A DNA stretch of 24,316 nt from an uncultured Erysipelotrichaceae bacterium (GTDB taxonomy: Bacteria; Bacillota_I; Bacilli_A; RF39; UBA660). The translations under genes were made by a program, and so were the position numbers. Position 1 is the first letter of the stretch, and the number at the start of each line of letters is the position of its first letter. Positions 8,281 to 17,102 of this stretch are shown in pieces. Location: the NCBI GenBank assembly GCA_902797415.1, contig CADBSQ010000116.1, positions 1-24,316 of the forward strand, read 5' to 3'. The notes beneath the pieces are model-generated. The model had not been told where the DNA came from. It searched no databases and was given only the letters and a program-made list of their open reading frames with translations.

Positions 8281-9510
8281 GTGAGAAAAGTAATTTCTAG
8301 TTTAGATATAGGAAATAATAGTGTTAAATTAGTAGTTGGCGAATTTACTAGAGGTCGCTTACATATTTTAAGTGCTTCAAAAGTTGATAATGATATTTTT
8401 AATGAAGAAAAAAGTGAATCAGAAAAAATAATAGAATCAATTGATAAAGTGTGTTCACAAACCTCTAATACTTTAGGGATTGATATAAAGAAAGTAATTC
8501 TTTGTATTGGTACAAAAAAGTCTAGATTAATTAAAGCAACTGGTGCTATCAAAATCAAAGGTGAAGATAAAATAATTACTGGTGATGATATTACTGAGTT
8601 AATCCAAAAATGCTCAGAAAATAAAATACCAAATGACTATGTATTAGTAGGTACACAAATAGTAAGTTTTTCTATAGATGGAAATGATGCTATAAAAAAT
8701 CCTAAGGGAAAGAGAAGTGAAAACTTAGGATTAAAAGCTATACTAATAACAGCACCAAAAATATATGTTTCTGGCATGCTTGACATAGCTGCCAAAGCTG
8801 GGTTAAAAGTAGTAGATGTAGTTTCATCTTCTATTAGTGATTATTATTGTTATAGAAACAAATTTACAAAAGCAGGAGCAGGCGCTATAGTAAATTTAGG
8901 TTATAGTAAAACAGGTATTTCAATTTTTGATAGAGGTTTAATAACAAATTCTAAAGTATATTCTTTGGGTGGTAAAAACATAGTTGGAGATATCGCTTAT
9001 GCTATGAACGTAGATGAAAAAACTGCGTATGCGTTATTTAATGATTTAACCCTTGCTTCTAATAAACTTGCAAATCCTAAAGAATATAGAATAGTAGAAA
9101 ATTTAGATAATAGGAAACTTAAAGTTAATCAATACAAATTAAGTGAAATTGCTTCAAATAGAATAACTGAAATACTAAATTTAACAAAAAAACAAATAAA
9201 TATCTTAACAAAAAAGAAAATTAGTTATATAATTATAACAGGGGGATTAACTGAAATGCGTGATTTTGAAATCGCTCTTAAAGGTTCCCTTAATGACAGT
9301 GTTACTTTAGGAAAAATAAATCTAATAGGTGCAAGAGATAATTCTTATTCAACAGTTATTGGATCTTTATGTTTTTTTGAAGAAAAGTTAGATATCAGAG
9401 ATAAGAATTTCACGATTTTCAATGATAATGAATTAAAAGAATTAAATGATGGGTTTAAAACTAGTGAGACTTTACTAGGTAAAGTATTTGGATACTTTTT
9501 TGATAATTAG
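8281..9510 (+). CDS. ftsA: Cell division protein FtsA
   Basis: Actin-like ATPase that tethers FtsZ filaments to the membrane and recruits divisome proteins. Seen: the phosphate-1 loop SLDIGNNSVKLVVGE at the N-terminus, the second phosphate loop AIVNLGYSKTGISIF in the middle, the adenosine-binding IIITGGLTEM near residues 318-327, and a C-terminal amphipathic tail (LLGKVFGYFFDN) fitting the membrane-targeting helix. The 409-aa length is typical. An in-frame ATG at 8266 has no ribosome-binding site, while GGAGCGG (8268-8274) is ideally placed for GTG 8281, so I choose GTG. ftsZ follows after 15 bases. Confidence 0.93.
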   Translation: MRKVISSLDIGNNSVKLVVGEFTRGRLHILSASKVDNDIFNEEKSESEKIIESIDKVCSQTSNTLGIDIKKVILCIGTKKSRLIKATGAIKIKGEDKIITGDDITELIQKCSENKIPNDYVLVGTQIVSFSIDGNDAIKNPKGKRSENLGLKAILITAPKIYVSGMLDIAAKAGLKVVDVVSSSISDYYCYRNKFTKAGAGAIVNLGYSKTGISIFDRGLITNSKVYSLGGKNIVGDIAYAMNVDEKTAYALFNDLTLASNKLANPKEYRIVENLDNRKLKVNQYKLSEIASNRITEILNLTKKQINILTKKKISYIIITGGLTEMRDFEIALKGSLNDSVTLGKINLIGARDNSYSTVIGSLCFFEEKLDIRDKNFTIFNDNELKELNDGFKTSETLLGKVFGYFFDN

Positions 9511-9525
9511 TAAGGAGATGACAAA

Positions 9526-10569
9526 ATGAACGGTTTAGAAATGGATCAAATAGCAAAGATAAAAGTTATTGGACTTGGAGTCGGAGGATGTAACGCCGTA
9601 AATAGAATGATTGAATCAGGAGTAAAAGGAGTAGATTTTATTGTTGCTAATACTGATTTACAAGTATTAAATAGTAGTAAAGCGCCTTTAAAGCTTCAAA
9701 TTGGTTCAACTATTACAAATGGATTAGGTGCTGGAGCTAAACCTGAGATAGGTAAAGAATCAGCCTTGGAATCTAAAAGTGAAATAGAAGATGCCATTAA
9801 AGGCGCTGACATGGTTTTTGTAACTTGTGGTATGGGTGGTGGAACCGGAACTGGTGCTGCTCCTGTAATCGCTGAAATTTCACAAAATTTAGGAGCGTTA
9901 ACTGTAGGTATTGTAACTAAACCTTTTAGATTCGAAGGTATTAGAAGAATGGAACAAGCACTTAAAGGGGTTGAGGAATTAAGAAAACATGTAGATACAC
10001 TTATTGTCATCCCTAACGATCGTTTACGTGATATTATAGATAGATCCACTCCAATGGACGAAGCCTTTAAAGAAGTAGACAATGTTTTACATAGAGGTGT
10101 TCAATCAATCAGTGATTTAATTGCTGTAACAGGTCTTGTAAACTTAGATTTTGCGGATGTTAAAGCCGTTATGGAAAATAGAGGTAATGCCTTGATAGGA
10201 ATAGGTCTTGGAGTAGGTGAAAATAGAGCTATTGAAGCCGCTAAACAAGCAGTATCAAGTCCACTTCTTGAAACTAGTATTGAAGGGGCAACAGATGCAA
10301 TTATTAATATTACAGGGGGCAGAAGTTTAACACTTTTTGAAGCTGAGGAGGCTGCTGAAGTGGTTAGAGCTGCTGCAAATACTGATATAAACACTATATT
10401 TGGTGCAGTAATAAATGAAAACTTAAATGATGAGGTAATAGTTACTGTTATTGCTACTGGATTTGAAGATGAAGCGATAAACAGTGAGGGAGACTACATC
10501 CCTGAAAGTCAAAGACAAACAAATGATGATGACTTTGAGTTACCACCATTCTTAAGAGACAGAAACTAG
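9526..10569 (+). CDS. ftsZ: Cell division protein FtsZ
   Basis: Tubulin-like GTPase forming the Z-ring at mid-cell. Seen: VIGLGVGGCNAVNRM at the N-terminus, the tubulin signature GGGTGTGAAP at about residues 104-113, the synergy loop with the catalytic acidic residues in NLDFADVKAVM, and the C-terminal peptide ELPPFLRDRN that binds FtsA. At 347 aa it is on the short side because the disordered linker between the GTPase fold and the C-terminal peptide is only about 20-25 residues. The start has an AAGGAGATGA ribosome-binding site. It is co-transcribed with ftsA and followed by a terminator. Confidence 0.97.
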   Translation: MNGLEMDQIAKIKVIGLGVGGCNAVNRMIESGVKGVDFIVANTDLQVLNSSKAPLKLQIGSTITNGLGAGAKPEIGKESALESKSEIEDAIKGADMVFVTCGMGGGTGTGAAPVIAEISQNLGALTVGIVTKPFRFEGIRRMEQALKGVEELRKHVDTLIVIPNDRLRDIIDRSTPMDEAFKEVDNVLHRGVQSISDLIAVTGLVNLDFADVKAVMENRGNALIGIGLGVGENRAIEAAKQAVSSPLLETSIEGATDAIINITGGRSLTLFEAEEAAEVVRAAANTDINTIFGAVINENLNDEVIVTVIATGFEDEAINSEGDYIPESQRQTNDDDFELPPFLRDRN

Positions 10570-10586
10570 CATCGCTAGTTTTTTTA
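10563..10586 (+). terminator. Terminator after ftsZ
   Basis: AAACTAGC, loop ATC, GCTAGTTT followed by T-run. The stem overlaps the stop codon. Confidence 0.85.
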
Positions 10587-10615
10587 TTGCCTTTTGGTAT
10601 TATAAAGTTTATAAT
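10587..10615 (+). promoter_or_regulatory. Promoter of the HExxH protein-nfo operon
   Basis: TTGCCT (10587-10592), 17-nt spacer, TATAAT (10610-10615). It begins in the tail of the ftsZ terminator. Confidence 0.65.
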
Positions 10616-10635
10616 AGTATTGTGAGGAATAACAA

Positions 10636-12855
10636 ATGAGAAATATTAAAGAAAAAAAACAAAAAATATTAGGATTTGTTAAAAGACAAAACCAAGATGA
10701 AGAACAAAATCTATTAAACAAAATTCATAATAACGACTTCACTGAAGAAGAATTGTTTAAATATGCTTCAGAGAAGAAGACTTTATTATTTTTATTAAGA
10801 AATGGCTATACTAACATAATTCACTATATTGTAAAAAAAGAATACATGTTTATAGAACTTGAAAACGGAAAAACTATTATAGAATTATTTTTTGAGCAGT
10901 TCATACAAGATCCTGAAATACTTAATGATATTAAAAGAAAACTATCATCGTGGGCTACCATTCCACTAACAAAAAGAAAAGAAGATAAAAGAAAAGGGAA
11001 AAAAGCTTCTCCAAAATACTTTAATTTAAAAACTTTTTTTAACGAATTAATTAAAGATGGATTTTTAGATAAGCTAAATGATCGAGGATTACCAATTAGA
11101 AATGGTTTATTAAAAGATATGTTATATAATGAAAGTAGGTATAAAACATTTTACCTTTATGCTGAATTACTAGTAAGAGAATACCTTTTTTTGAGTAGGT
11201 TCGTCAGTAAAAGTGAGATCACTTCATTTTTATTAGAAAAAGACATAGAAAATAATGCTGTTTTAGATTCTATAACGCTATGTGCATTAGATGATAGAAT
11301 AGCAGAAAAGGAACTTAAAGATAATAAACAAGTAGTAGAATATTACTTAGCTGAAAAGTCATATAAAAAGCTATTGAAATATTGTGGTAGCAAAATGTTA
11401 TTATCTAAAGGAATTAATCATTCAGAAACTTATCTTGATAGAATAATAAAAGGTTTATTTCAAAAAGGAAATATAGATATACTTTGTGAAGTGCAACTTG
11501 ATCCGGAAATTTATGTTTACCAATCAATCTACTTAAATCATAAGCCTCTTATTAAAGCTATCATAGATTCAGGCAGATTAAAAAAAATCATTAAGTTAAA
11601 AGATTCAGATGAAAATTTTTGGATATACAAGCTTGATAGGAATACGACAATGTTAGACTATTTATTATCGGTTGACAAAAAAACAGTTTTAAACGCAATA
11701 AAAGATAATGAACACTTAATGCGTAATCCACAAATTCATTTAACTATAAATCAAGAATTAGATCACAAACTCAAATATTTAAGAAGAGAAAAGGGTATAG
11801 ACAATATTATAAATAATTTTTCAAAAAGTTTTTACGCACAATTTTTTGCAGGAGAACTATCAGATAATGCTTATGAAAAAATTTATACTTTCAAACAGAT
11901 CATGCTTTATGATGGTAAAAGCGACGAAGAAATAATTGATTTAGCTTGCAATGCTTTTGCCACTCTTTATATTCACAATCATCCATATGCTGACAGGGAA
12001 GTAGACAATGCTATACTGCTTAAAACTTTTAATGGTGACTTTTGTTTAAAATACGATCCAAATGCAAATAATAGTAAATTTAAACGAAATGAAAACACAA
12101 TAGTAATGAACAATATGTACTCAATAGACGTTTTTAATCATGAGTTTGCTCATGCAGTTCACTTTGCATTTGGGAATAAAACATATGAGTGTCCTGTATT
12201 GTTTCAAAAATATTTAAAGGCTGGCCCCTCTAAATTAACAAAAATTAGATTTTCAGAAGTTAAAAGAAGTCACATAAAAAATGAGGAATATATAGAAAAG
12301 ACTTTTATTAGTCCATATATTGGAAGTTTAGACTTTGGATATTTATTTAATAATTATCAAGCGTATACTAAAGAAGCTTTACAAAAAGCCAGAGAAAGCG
12401 GTAACTATGATAATAGAACACTGGAAATTGCATTTTCACCAATTATGAATAAGGATGAATATAAACAGATACACCATAGTTTAATTTGCTATAGAATGAA
12501 CAATATAATATCTAGTGATAAAAATATAGTAGAAAGTATTATGGACGCTATATCCAATGGGGCTTTTCATTCAAGAGGAATAAGCGCTGATGGAAAAATT
12601 GAATCTGTTGCAGGACATGGGGAAGACTATTTTAGAAAAAAAGAAAATCAGGGTGGAGGAATCGCATCAAGATTTGCCGAAATATATGCAGATTTTACTG
12701 CTATACTAAAAAGGCCAAACAATGATGAAGCTTTAAGTGAATTAAGATTTTTAGTTGGCGAAAAATTCATAGATAATTTACATCAATTTTATAGAAATCT
12801 AGATCTAAAAGATATTTATTTTATTAATATAGAAAGTAAGGGACGAGCATTATGA
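10636..12855 (+). CDS. Large putative zinc metalloprotease (HExxH) with helical N-terminal region
   Basis: 739 aa, no signal peptide or membrane span, so likely cytoplasmic. Residues 502-506 read HEFAH within FNHEFAHAVHFAFG, a zinc-binding HExxH helix. A later conserved-looking stretch, SRFAEIYADFTAIL (Glu682), resembles the Glu-bearing helix that supplies the third zinc ligand in gluzincins such as the anthrax lethal factor fold, but here it lies about 176 residues downstream, an unusually long spacing. The first about 400 residues are helix-rich, with segments faintly like ankyrin helices (ENGKTIIELFF, NTTMLDYLLS). I do not recognise a named family. The ribosome-binding site is GTGAGGA. The stop overlaps the next gene (ATGA), and endonuclease IV is the third gene of the unit. 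Protease activity is inferred from the motif only. Confidence 0.75.
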   Translation: MRNIKEKKQKILGFVKRQNQDEEQNLLNKIHNNDFTEEELFKYASEKKTLLFLLRNGYTNIIHYIVKKEYMFIELENGKTIIELFFEQFIQDPEILNDIKRKLSSWATIPLTKRKEDKRKGKKASPKYFNLKTFFNELIKDGFLDKLNDRGLPIRNGLLKDMLYNESRYKTFYLYAELLVREYLFLSRFVSKSEITSFLLEKDIENNAVLDSITLCALDDRIAEKELKDNKQVVEYYLAEKSYKKLLKYCGSKMLLSKGINHSETYLDRIIKGLFQKGNIDILCEVQLDPEIYVYQSIYLNHKPLIKAIIDSGRLKKIIKLKDSDENFWIYKLDRNTTMLDYLLSVDKKTVLNAIKDNEHLMRNPQIHLTINQELDHKLKYLRREKGIDNIINNFSKSFYAQFFAGELSDNAYEKIYTFKQIMLYDGKSDEEIIDLACNAFATLYIHNHPYADREVDNAILLKTFNGDFCLKYDPNANNSKFKRNENTIVMNNMYSIDVFNHEFAHAVHFAFGNKTYECPVLFQKYLKAGPSKLTKIRFSEVKRSHIKNEEYIEKTFISPYIGSLDFGYLFNNYQAYTKEALQKARESGNYDNRTLEIAFSPIMNKDEYKQIHHSLICYRMNNIISSDKNIVESIMDAISNGAFHSRGISADGKIESVAGHGEDYFRKKENQGGGIASRFAEIYADFTAILKRPNNDEALSELRFLVGEKFIDNLHQFYRNLDLKDIYFINIESKGRAL

Positions 12856-13100
12856 CAGAACTTGATAATGATATAAAAGACTATGTTTATATTTCTTTGT
12901 TATCAAAATATTTAGCAGCAAACGAAAGAACAATAAATGATGACAACAACGATATATTTCCGCGTGACTGGGAAATAATAGGCGATAGTGTAAAAAAAGC
13001 AAAGATCTTAGCAGAAGCTTTAGATGAAAAAATTCATATTGAAGAAACAAGATCCTATCAAGAGTTAATTGAAACCGAAAAAAAAGATTTTATCATATAA
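12852..13100 (+). CDS. Unknown 82-aa acidic protein, translationally coupled to the HExxH gene
   Basis: Starts in a 4-base ATGA overlap with the HExxH gene and ends 12 bases before nfo, so it is an operon member and very likely real. The protein is acidic and helical, with a single Trp in FPRDWEIIGDSVKKAKIL. No membrane segment or familiar motif is visible. It might be an accessory, substrate or inhibitor of the metalloprotease-like protein, but only the coupling suggests this. Confidence 0.7.
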   Translation: MTELDNDIKDYVYISLLSKYLAANERTINDDNNDIFPRDWEIIGDSVKKAKILAEALDEKIHIEETRSYQELIETEKKDFII

Positions 13101-13112
13101 CAGGAGGTAATT

Positions 13113-14018
13113 ATGCTATTAGGAAGTCACGTATCATTTACAAAAGAGGGTTTACTAGGTAGTACAAAAGAGGCATTAAAATATGGAGCAAACACATTTA
13201 TGTTCTATACGGGCGCGCCTCAAAATACTATCAGAAAACCTATTGATAAAAATTATACTTTAGAAGCCCAAAAACTAATGAAAGAAAATAGTATTGATAT
13301 TACAAAAGTTGTATGTCATGCACCCTATATAGTTAATCTTGCTAATAATACTGATTTAACAAAGTATAAGTTTGCCATAGACTTTCTTAAAAAGGAAGTT
13401 GAACGATGCAAAGAATTAGGTATTAAGCTAATTGTTCTTCATCCCGGTTCTGCAGTTTCTTTAGATAGAAAAACTGCTATCAAAAATATAGTCTATGCCT
13501 TAAATAACATCCTAGAGGACGAAGAGAATATATGTATATGTTTAGAAACAATGGCAGGTAAAGGCACTGAAATAGGCGTTAACATGAACGAAATAAAATC
13601 ACTTTTAGATGGTGTTAAAAATAAAAAATGTATTGGGGTATGTCTAGATACATGTCATTTAAATGATTCTGGTGTAGATATAAGCAATTTTTCAAATTAT
13701 TTAGATGAATTTGATAAAATCATAGGACTTGATAAAGTCAAAGTAATTCATGTAAATGATTCTAAAAACGAACTAGGTTCTAAAAAAGATAGACATGAAA
13801 ACATTGGTTTTGGAACAATTGGTTTTGACTCATTAATAAATGTTTTATACGAACCAAGATTAGAAAATATACCTAAAATACTAGAAACACCTCATATTAA
13901 AGATAACATAGACTCTAAAAAGAGTTATCCTCCATATAAAGAGGAAATAGAGATGATACTAAGCAGAAAATTTAATCCAACCTTGATAGAAGATGTATTA
14001 AAAAATAAACTAAACTGA
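13113..14018 (+). CDS. nfo: Endonuclease IV (AP endonuclease)
   Basis: Cleaves DNA 5' of abasic sites in base-excision repair. The zinc-binding residues of the TIM barrel are recognisable: His69 (CHAPYIVNLAN), His110 (VLHPG), Glu145 (CLETMAGKG), the Asp/His of CLDTCHLND, HVNDSK, the RHENIGFG His, and Glu in ILETP. Numbering closely matches E. coli Nfo. 301 aa, slightly longer than the about 285 aa of E. coli, with the extra residues at the C-terminus. A strong AGGAGG ribosome-binding site precedes ATG. Third gene of the HExxH operon; no promoter of its own seen. Confidence 0.96.
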   Translation: MLLGSHVSFTKEGLLGSTKEALKYGANTFMFYTGAPQNTIRKPIDKNYTLEAQKLMKENSIDITKVVCHAPYIVNLANNTDLTKYKFAIDFLKKEVERCKELGIKLIVLHPGSAVSLDRKTAIKNIVYALNNILEDEENICICLETMAGKGTEIGVNMNEIKSLLDGVKNKKCIGVCLDTCHLNDSGVDISNFSNYLDEFDKIIGLDKVKVIHVNDSKNELGSKKDRHENIGFGTIGFDSLINVLYEPRLENIPKILETPHIKDNIDSKKSYPPYKEEIEMILSRKFNPTLIEDVLKNKLN

Positions 14019-14036
14019 TTTATTTTTTTAAATCTT

Positions 14037-14047
14037 TGTGTTATATT
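14037..14047 (+). promoter_or_regulatory. Extended -10 promoter of the membrane-anchored protein gene
   Basis: TTTGTGTTATATT: TG (14039-14040), one base, TATATT (14042-14047). The -35 region is only T-rich. Transcription would start near 14053, just before the ribosome-binding site. Confidence 0.5.
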
Positions 14048-14068
14048 TATTATAGTAAAGGAGTAATC

Positions 14069-14857
14069 ATGGAAGAAAAAAAGAATAAAAAGAATGTAGA
14101 AACTAATGAAGAACCTGAAGTAGTAGTAGTTGAAAAATCAAATAGATCATTGTATGTAGTTATAATGCTTCTAGTATTTGGTTTAGGATTATGCATAGGC
14201 TATATTATTACAAGTGGGTTGGGAGCTAATACACTAAATAACACTGGAATAGAAAGCTCTAGTACTAATGCAACAGAAAGCACTAATGAAACAAAATCAC
14301 TAATTAAAGAAGCAGGAAAAGAACTAATTTATGTTGAAAACGGAGTGCCAACATTCAATATAAACAGTACTGCTGCAGAAAGTGCAAACGCTGAAATAAA
14401 AGAATTCTTAGAAAGTCGCAGTGAAGGCTGTTTAAAAAGCTATAAAACATATCAATATAAAGATACTCTTACAATTGTCACATCAACATACTGTGACGGA
14501 GGATCACAAAACTTTTTCCCTTATACAATCGATTCAAAAACCGGAAATACACTTACAAATAGTGAAATCATAAAGATTTATAATCCAAACATTACTGATG
14601 CTGAATTTGTTGAAAAACTAGTTGATGCCTACAAATCAATTAATGATGCAAAAAACCTTTCAGAAAGTTCAAAAGATACTTATAACAGCAACCTTAGAGA
14701 ACTATATGGAGCAGATATAAATAAATATAAAATATTTATAAATTCAAATGGAGAATTAGTTGTTATCACTGAACTAGTTCCACCTGCAGGACCAGGGGAA
14801 AAAAACTATGCCTTAAACATAGATAAAATGATTGAAGAAGAAGTAAAATCTCAATAA
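14069..14857 (+). CDS. Membrane-anchored extracellular protein, unknown function
   Basis: 262 aa: a Lys/Glu-rich cytoplasmic head (residues 1-32), one membrane segment (about 33-58, SLYVVIMLLVFGLGLCIGYI), a Ser/Thr/Asn-rich spacer, then a globular domain (about 85-262) outside the cell with two Cys (EGCLKSY and TYCDGGS) that could pair. The pattern of repeated beta-strands with PYTIDSKTGNTLTNSEI loosely recalls the extracellular domains of RsiV/PdaC-like (DUF3298/DUF4163) proteins, but I am not certain. A longer open frame begins at 14036, inside the promoter. ATG 14069 follows AAAGGAG and is preferred. Single gene with terminator. Confidence 0.75.
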   Translation: MEEKKNKKNVETNEEPEVVVVEKSNRSLYVVIMLLVFGLGLCIGYIITSGLGANTLNNTGIESSSTNATESTNETKSLIKEAGKELIYVENGVPTFNINSTAAESANAEIKEFLESRSEGCLKSYKTYQYKDTLTIVTSTYCDGGSQNFFPYTIDSKTGNTLTNSEIIKIYNPNITDAEFVEKLVDAYKSINDAKNLSESSKDTYNSNLRELYGADINKYKIFINSNGELVVITELVPPAGPGEKNYALNIDKMIEEEVKSQ

Positions 14858-14875
14858 GTTTGAGATTTTTTTTAT
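14845..14875 (+). terminator. Terminator after the membrane-anchored protein gene
   Basis: AAAATCTCA, 7-nt loop, TGAGATTTT followed by T-run. The upstream arm is coding. Confidence 0.85.
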
Positions 14876-14887
14876 TTGTGTTAAAAT
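14860..14887 (+). promoter_or_regulatory. Promoter of priA, overlapping the preceding terminator
   Basis: TTGAGA (14860-14865) in the terminator arm, 16-nt spacer, TAAAAT (14882-14887) with upstream TG (TTTGTGTTAAAAT). Confidence 0.5.
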
Positions 14888-14906
14888 AACTTATAAAGGA
14901 GAAAAC

Positions 14907-17093
14907 ATGCAAGCAAAGGTACTAATCGAATACAAAGTTAAAAGTTTAGATAAAGCATTTAGTTATAACGTTAAAGAATTAGAACAAAACGATTTATTAG
15001 TTGGTATGAAAGTAAAAGTTCCCTTTGGTAATGGTAACAAACTAATAAATGGTTTTGTCATAGACATAACAAATGATGAATACGATCCCTCATTAAAAAA
15101 TATAGACTCTATTAGTGATAAAAACCTAGTATTAAATAAAGAACTAATAGATTTAGGTTTTTTCATGAAAGAAAAATACCTATGTACTTTAATTAGTGCT
15201 TATCAAACAATGCTTCCTTCTTCTTTAAAGATTAAAACAATTACATCTAATTATCAAAAGTATGATGAATATTTAGTATTAAAAATAAATAAAGAACTTG
15301 CTAAAACTTTTTTAAATGATTTAAAAGGCGCTAAACAAAAAGAATTAGTTAATAGACTTATAAACTTTGAAGCAATTAAAAAAGGAGAGTACTCTAAATC
15401 AACAATAGACTCTTTATTAGAAAAAGGTGTTATTGATATTAAAAAGGTTGAGAAATATCGTATAAACAAATCTAATTTAAAAAAAGAAAGTAATATAGTT
15501 TTAAATAGTGATCAAGAAAATGCTGTTAAGAGGATATCATCTTCATTTGGAAAATACGAAACATTCCTATTACATGGAGTAACAGGATCTGGTAAAACAG
15601 AAGTGTATATGCAACTGATAGAAAAACTTTTAAAGATAGATGAGGGTGCTATCATGCTTGTTCCAGAAATAACCTTAACTGCCCAATTAGTTAATTCTTT
15701 TTATGAAAGATTTGGTGATGTAGTCGCTGTCTTACATTCTTCTTTATCAGACGGAGAGAAGTATGATGAATATTTAAAGATTTATAGAGGTGATGCTAAG
15801 GTTGTAGTTGGTACAAGAAGTGCAGTTTTTGCACCAATTAAAAATCTTGGAATAATTATAATTGATGAAGAACATTCAGATAGTTTTAAACAAGAGAACA
15901 ATCCAAGATATAATGCCATAGATATCGCTTTAGAAAGAGGAAAAACAAACAATATACCAGTTATATTGGGTAGTGCAACCCCTAGATATGAAACCTTTGC
16001 AAGAGGCTTAAAAAACGTATATACATACATATCGCTTCCTAAAAGAATAAATGATTATCCTTTACCTAAGATCGAAATAGTTGATATGACAAAAGAAGTA
16101 AAGAAGGGCAATCGTATTATCAGCACTAAACTTAAAGAAGAAATAGATAAGAGATTAGAAAAAAATGAACAGGTAATGCTTCTACTAAACAGAAGAGGTT
16201 TTTCTACTCTCGTTTCATGCTCTTCATGTGGGCATACATTTAAATGTCCAAACTGTGATATAACTTTAACATACCACAAAACAAACAACACACTAAGATG
16301 TCATTATTGTGGCCACTATGAATTCAAACCAAATATATGTCCAGAATGTAGAAGCGACTTAAATGCACTTGGTACAGGCACACAAAAACTGGAAGAAGAA
16401 ATAGGTAAAATATTTGAAGGTGCTAGAATAGTTAGAATGGATGCAGATTCAACTAGCAGAAAAGGAATGCATGAAAAGTTAATCAAAGAATTTAAAGAAA
16501 AGAAATATGACATTATGCTTGGTACACAAATGATATCAAAAGGACTTGACTTTAAAGATGTTTCCCTTGTCGGAGTAATCAATGCCGATAATTCTTTAAA
16601 CATTCCAGACTTTCGAAGTGGAGAAAGAACATATTCAATGCTTGAACAAACAAGTGGAAGAGCAGGCCGTGGTGGATTAGATTCAATCGTTATAATCCAA
16701 ACATTTAATAAAGACAACTTCACTTTAAAAATGCTTGAAAAAGGATCATTTACAAAAAACTATGCTTATGAAATGAGTATAAGAAAGAAACTAAAATATC
16801 CACCATACTACTATTTAATTGGACTAAAAGTATGTTCTAAAGAGTATGAACAGGCGAGCAAAGAAGCCAATAAAATCTATAACTTTATTAAACCTAAAGT
16901 AGATAAAGAAACTATTATATTAGGTCCAACTACCGCAGGTATATTTAGAATAAAAAACATTTATAGATTTCAATTAGTTATTAAATATAGATTTGATAAA
17001 AATATTAAAAACATACTTAATGAAGTAAATAAACTTTATATCGACAATAAAGATGTCTACTTAGAAATAGATATTGATCCATACATGATATAG
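14907..17093 (+). CDS. priA: Primosomal replication restart helicase PriA
   Basis: Superfamily 2 3'-5' DNA helicase that reloads the replisome at stalled forks. N-terminal DNA-binding domain (about residues 1-100, with VPFGNGNKLINGFV), Walker A GVTGSGKTE near residue 224, DEEH box near 319-322, GSATPRYET, then a zinc-binding insertion with eight Cys arranged as four CxxC pairs between about 437 and 481, and late motifs GTQMISKGLDF and QTSGRAGRG. The 728-aa length is standard. Start ATG with AAAGGAG. The HelD-like gene follows after nine bases with an AGGAGG site, so they are probably co-transcribed. Confidence 0.97.
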   Translation: MQAKVLIEYKVKSLDKAFSYNVKELEQNDLLVGMKVKVPFGNGNKLINGFVIDITNDEYDPSLKNIDSISDKNLVLNKELIDLGFFMKEKYLCTLISAYQTMLPSSLKIKTITSNYQKYDEYLVLKINKELAKTFLNDLKGAKQKELVNRLINFEAIKKGEYSKSTIDSLLEKGVIDIKKVEKYRINKSNLKKESNIVLNSDQENAVKRISSSFGKYETFLLHGVTGSGKTEVYMQLIEKLLKIDEGAIMLVPEITLTAQLVNSFYERFGDVVAVLHSSLSDGEKYDEYLKIYRGDAKVVVGTRSAVFAPIKNLGIIIIDEEHSDSFKQENNPRYNAIDIALERGKTNNIPVILGSATPRYETFARGLKNVYTYISLPKRINDYPLPKIEIVDMTKEVKKGNRIISTKLKEEIDKRLEKNEQVMLLLNRRGFSTLVSCSSCGHTFKCPNCDITLTYHKTNNTLRCHYCGHYEFKPNICPECRSDLNALGTGTQKLEEEIGKIFEGARIVRMDADSTSRKGMHEKLIKEFKEKKYDIMLGTQMISKGLDFKDVSLVGVINADNSLNIPDFRSGERTYSMLEQTSGRAGRGGLDSIVIIQTFNKDNFTLKMLEKGSFTKNYAYEMSIRKKLKYPPYYYLIGLKVCSKEYEQASKEANKIYNFIKPKVDKETIILGPTTAGIFRIKNIYRFQLVIKYRFDKNIKNILNEVNKLYIDNKDVYLEIDIDPYMI

Positions 17094-17102
17094 GAGGCAC
17101 TT

